This document shows positions 6,511 to 8,123 of a DNA stretch of 8,123 nt, one piece after another. The translations under genes were made by a program, and so were the position numbers. The stretch is from Bacteroidota bacterium (GTDB lineage: Bacteria > Bacteroidota > Bacteroidia > Chitinophagales > LD1), in contig CANGXE010000052.1 of assembly GCA_947457525.1 (NCBI GenBank), positions 1-8,123 of the forward strand. The letters are read 5' to 3'. Within the stretch, counting starts at the first letter, position 1; each line of letters starts with the position of its first letter. Below the pieces are notes generated by a model, which saw only the letters and a program-made list of their open reading frames with translations, searched no databases and was not told where the DNA came from.

Positions 6511-6963
6511 TTATTTTCTTAACTTTTCCAAAATTCTATTGAGCTCTTTTGCTTCTGTTTCTGTAATTGTTTTGGTGACTGAGTCAATTCCATTTTCTGC
6601 ATTATCAATCTCCGTGAGTACGCCTAGACCGGCTTGAGTAATAAGAATATCGACTTGTCTTCTGTTGTTTTCGCATATGTGACGGGTAACCATTCCTTTC
6701 AGTCTCAATTTCTCCACCAAACGAGTAGCATTGCTTGATTTGTCAATCATACGACAAGTAATTTCGCTCAACATAATAGGATTGGGGTAGGCTCCACGTA
6801 AAATACGGAGTACGTTGTATTGCTCGGGGGTGATGTCGTAATTTTTTAGAACTGTTGCCTGTGTGTTATACAACCAACCACTTGTGAACATAATTTGGAT
6901 AACTGCTTTATGTTTTTCGCTCTTAAACTTCTTCTGCTTTATTTCTTCTTCTATACTTGCCAT
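6511..6963 (-). CDS. MarR family transcriptional regulator
   Basis: A 150-residue winged-helix regulator from the ATG at 6963-6961. A longer in-frame start at 7020 would add 19 unconvincing residues encoded by the promoter and operator and would overlap folE, so it is rejected. DITPEQYNVLRILRG (43-57) is the typical MarR helix, SEITCRMIDKSSNATRLVEKL (66-86, core DKSSNATRLV) is the recognition-helix region, and NNRRQVDILIT (99-109) is the wing with its conserved Arg pair. Length is normal. Cys70 lies just before the recognition helix and Cys97 at the wing, positions where thiol chemistry could alter DNA binding, as in redox-sensing MarR proteins; this is a suggestion only. It probably represses itself and the pirin operon through the two palindromes. 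The targets (pirin, flavin reductase, YceI) suggest a quinone, electrophile or phenolic inducer. Confidence 0.92.
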   Translation of the reverse strand: MASIEEEIKQKKFKSEKHKAVIQIMFTSGWLYNTQATVLKNYDITPEQYNVLRILRGAYPNPIMLSEITCRMIDKSSNATRLVEKLRLKGMVTRHICENNRRQVDILITQAGLGVLTEIDNAENGIDSVTKTITETEAKELNRILEKLRK

Positions 6964-6970
6964 GGTTCGG

Positions 6971-7000
6971 CAAATGTAAATGAAATAATTGTATAGACAA
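6971..7000 (-). promoter_or_regulatory. Promoter of marR
   Basis: On the minus strand, TTG (7000-6998), 19 nt and TACATTTG (6978-6971) form a perfect -7 box at exactly the spacing of the pirin promoter. Its -7 box ends only 7 bp before the marR ATG at 6963, which predicts a very short leader or a leaderless mRNA. Confidence 0.7.
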
Positions 7001-7006
7001 GTATTT
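6983..7006. promoter_or_regulatory. Second copy of the palindrome, probable marR autoregulatory operator
   Basis: The core TTGTATAGACAA (6989-7000) differs at one base from the perfect core before pirin. Outer arms AAATA (6983-6987) and TATTT (7002-7006) make a 24-bp dyad, with the position between core and arm (A6988/G7001) unpaired as in the other copy. It overlaps the -33 element of the marR promoter in the same register, and lies 7 bp after the folE stop codon. Confidence 0.68.
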
Positions 7007-7013
7007 TTTGTAT

Positions 7014-7688
7014 TTAACAACCAATTCCTACATACTTCAAAAACTCATTTCGTGTTTGATCTTCCTTGAACTTGCCGTGGTAAGAAGAAGTTACCGTAGA
7101 AGAAGTTACGTCTTGTATACCTCTGGATGAAACACACAAGTGAGATGCATCAATCACCACCGCCACATCTTCGGTTTGTAGGGCTTCTTTCAAATAATTA
7201 GCAATTTGAATAGTCAATCGCTCTTGCACTTGAGGGCGCTTAGAGAAATATTGTACAATACGATTAATTTTTGAAAGCCCAATTACTTTGCCATTGGATA
7301 TGTAAGCTACGTGCGCTTTACCCATAATCGGTACAAAATGATGCTCGCAGTTGCTAAAGAATGTAATGTCTTTTTCTACCAACATTTCATTGTACTGATA
7401 CTTGTTTTCAAACAAGGCAATTTTGGGTTGATTGGCAGGATTCAGTCCGCTAAAAATTTCCTTCACATACATTTTAGCTACACGATGAGGCGTTCCTTTC
7501 AGACTGTCGTCATTAAGGTCTAACCCGAGAATTGTCATAATGTCGCGAAACTTCTCTTCAATCAGTTCTACTTTCAAATCGTCATCTAACTCAAATGCAT
7601 CTTCACGAAGTGGTGTTTCGATGGAAGTCATCACATGATTATCACCTATTTCATCTATCGCTATTTCAATTACTTCACTGTGGTTCAT
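7014..7688 (-). CDS. folE: GTP cyclohydrolase I (FolE)
   Basis: A 224-residue enzyme converting GTP to 7,8-dihydroneopterin triphosphate, the first step of tetrahydrofolate (and biopterin) synthesis; cytoplasmic and, in the family, a homodecamer. The zinc and active-site motif CEHHF is at 114-118 (Cys114, His116, His117), with the other zinc cysteine Cys185 in HLCVSSRG. Other landmarks are GTPHRVAKMY (65-74), GLSKINRIV (137-145) and RPQVQERLT (151-159), all matching the type IA family. The first 35 or so residues are acidic and not conserved, as is common. Length agrees with E. coli FolE (222). It lies upstream of marR with a 50-bp gap holding the marR promoter, so read-through from folE into marR is possible. 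The hydrolase beyond it is divergent. Confidence 0.97.
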   Translation of the reverse strand: MNHSEVIEIAIDEIGDNHVMTSIETPLREDAFELDDDLKVELIEEKFRDIMTILGLDLNDDSLKGTPHRVAKMYVKEIFSGLNPANQPKIALFENKYQYNEMLVEKDITFFSNCEHHFVPIMGKAHVAYISNGKVIGLSKINRIVQYFSKRPQVQERLTIQIANYLKEALQTEDVAVVIDASHLCVSSRGIQDVTSSTVTSSYHGKFKEDQTRNEFLKYVGIGC

Positions 7689-7764
7689 TTCTGTTCTATT
7701 TTATACCACCTTAAACATCACTCTCCCAAAAAAGTTTTAGAAGGTCAGTCATGTAGTTAGATAA

Positions 7765-7797
7765 CAAACATGCCTCTCGGTTAAAAATAATTACAAA
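7765..7797 (-). promoter_or_regulatory. Possible folE promoter
   Basis: On the minus strand, TTTG (7797-7794), 21 nt and CATGTTTG (7772-7765) match the Bacteroidota consensus with one mismatch in the -7 box. It would give a leader of about 70-75 nt. The spacing is 2 nt longer than in the marR and pirin promoters, so confidence is modest. Confidence 0.35.
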
Positions 7798-7800
7798 AAA

Positions 7801-7812
7801 ATATGGCCATAT
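7801..7812. repeat. Perfect 12-bp palindrome between folE and the divergent hydrolase gene
   Basis: ATATGGCCATAT is self-complementary over 12 bp and lies a few bases upstream of the candidate folE -33 element and about 50 bp before the hydrolase ATG. It overlaps TATATACAA (7810-7818), which equals nine bases of the MarR operator core. It may be an operator shared by the two divergent genes, or chance in AT-rich DNA. Confidence 0.3.
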
Positions 7813-7864
7813 ATACAATAAAAGTCTATCCAAATAGTCTTATTTACTCTAACTAACTTAAGCT

Positions 7865-8123
7865 ATGCATCCACCTATCTTTACCATTGATTTGCATTGT
7901 CACCCCAGCATGAAATCATTTAACTCCGGTCACCCAAAACCGATGGCCAGCATGTGGGAAAACATTGAACATAAATTAGCCAACCGATTTGCTACTAGAA
8001 TCAATAATCTATCCCCACATATTTTCAAAGGCTCTCAAAGCAATTTGAAGAATTTAGCCGAGGGTAATGTTAGAGTGTTTAATGTATCCCTATATCCTAT
8101 CGAGCGGGGGTTTTTGCATTTAC
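7865..8123 (+). CDS. Putative metal-dependent hydrolase (M19 dipeptidase-like), N-terminal part
   Basis: An open frame from the ATG at 7865 runs 86 codons to the right edge without a stop. It begins MHPPIFTIDLHCHPSMKSF. The D-L-H-x-H motif (Asp9, His11, His13) after a beta strand is the first metal-binding motif of amidohydrolase-fold enzymes, including membrane dipeptidases and related hydrolases. No signal peptide is seen, so it is probably cytoplasmic. The segment SNLKNLAEGNVRVFNVSLYP followed by IERGF resembles, from memory, Bacteroidota proteins annotated as membrane dipeptidase, but the remaining metal ligands are outside the window, so the exact family is uncertain. It is divergent from folE with a 176-bp gap that holds a 12-bp palindrome. 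Confidence 0.65.
   Translation, partial: MHPPIFTIDLHCHPSMKSFNSGHPKPMASMWENIEHKLANRFATRINNLSPHIFKGSQSNLKNLAEGNVRVFNVSLYPIERGFLHL

Noticed and set aside
6964..7020. In-frame N-terminal extension of the MarR protein starting at 7020.
   Set aside because: The 19 extra residues are encoded by the promoter and operator and overlap folE; the 150-residue form has normal family length.

Overview
The window (about 40% GC) looks like a chromosomal segment of a Bacteroidota bacterium. The evidence is the promoter grammar (TTG or TTTG, then 19-21 nt, then TAnnTTTG), A-rich leaders without clear Shine-Dalgarno sequences, a lipoprotein signal of the relaxed Bacteroidota type, and the gene families present. 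No mobile element, CRISPR array, tRNA or rRNA was seen. Genus cannot be fixed from the sequence.

Layout. (a) 1-2468, sugar module: the N-terminal third of an Na+/sugar symporter very like Vibrio vSGLT reads leftwards off the window. Divergent from it are a small secreted cytochrome c'-like protein and, 8 bp later, a secreted GH27 alpha-galactosidase. Together they suggest release of galactose from alpha-galactosides and its sodium-coupled uptake. (b) 2550-4013, minus: a Baeyer-Villiger-type flavin monooxygenase close to mycobacterial EthA, convergent with the galactosidase. The 319 bp upstream of it hold a perfect 8-bp inverted repeat, three copies of an octamer and the terminator of the next gene. 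(c) 4333-6963, minus: four genes in transcription order marR, pirin, NAD(P)H-dependent FMN/quinone reductase, YceI lipoprotein. (d) 7014-7688, minus: folE (GTP cyclohydrolase I), just upstream of marR. (e) 7865-8123, plus: the start of a putative metal-dependent hydrolase (M19 dipeptidase-like), divergent from folE.

The most informative part is (c). The marR promoter and the pirin promoter each carry a copy of one 24-bp imperfect palindrome (core TTGTATATACAA; one internal mismatch in the marR copy). It sits at exactly the same place over the -33 element, and each promoter has a perfect TAnnTTTG box 19 nt away. This is what a MarR repressor controlling itself and a neighbouring detoxification operon would look like. 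The pirin, flavin reductase and YceI content points to quinone, electrophile or redox stress. A hairpin terminator after pirin probably lowers, rather than abolishes, expression of the two distal genes, which have no obvious promoter of their own. The inducing ligand, and the link (if any) to the monooxygenase, remain inference.
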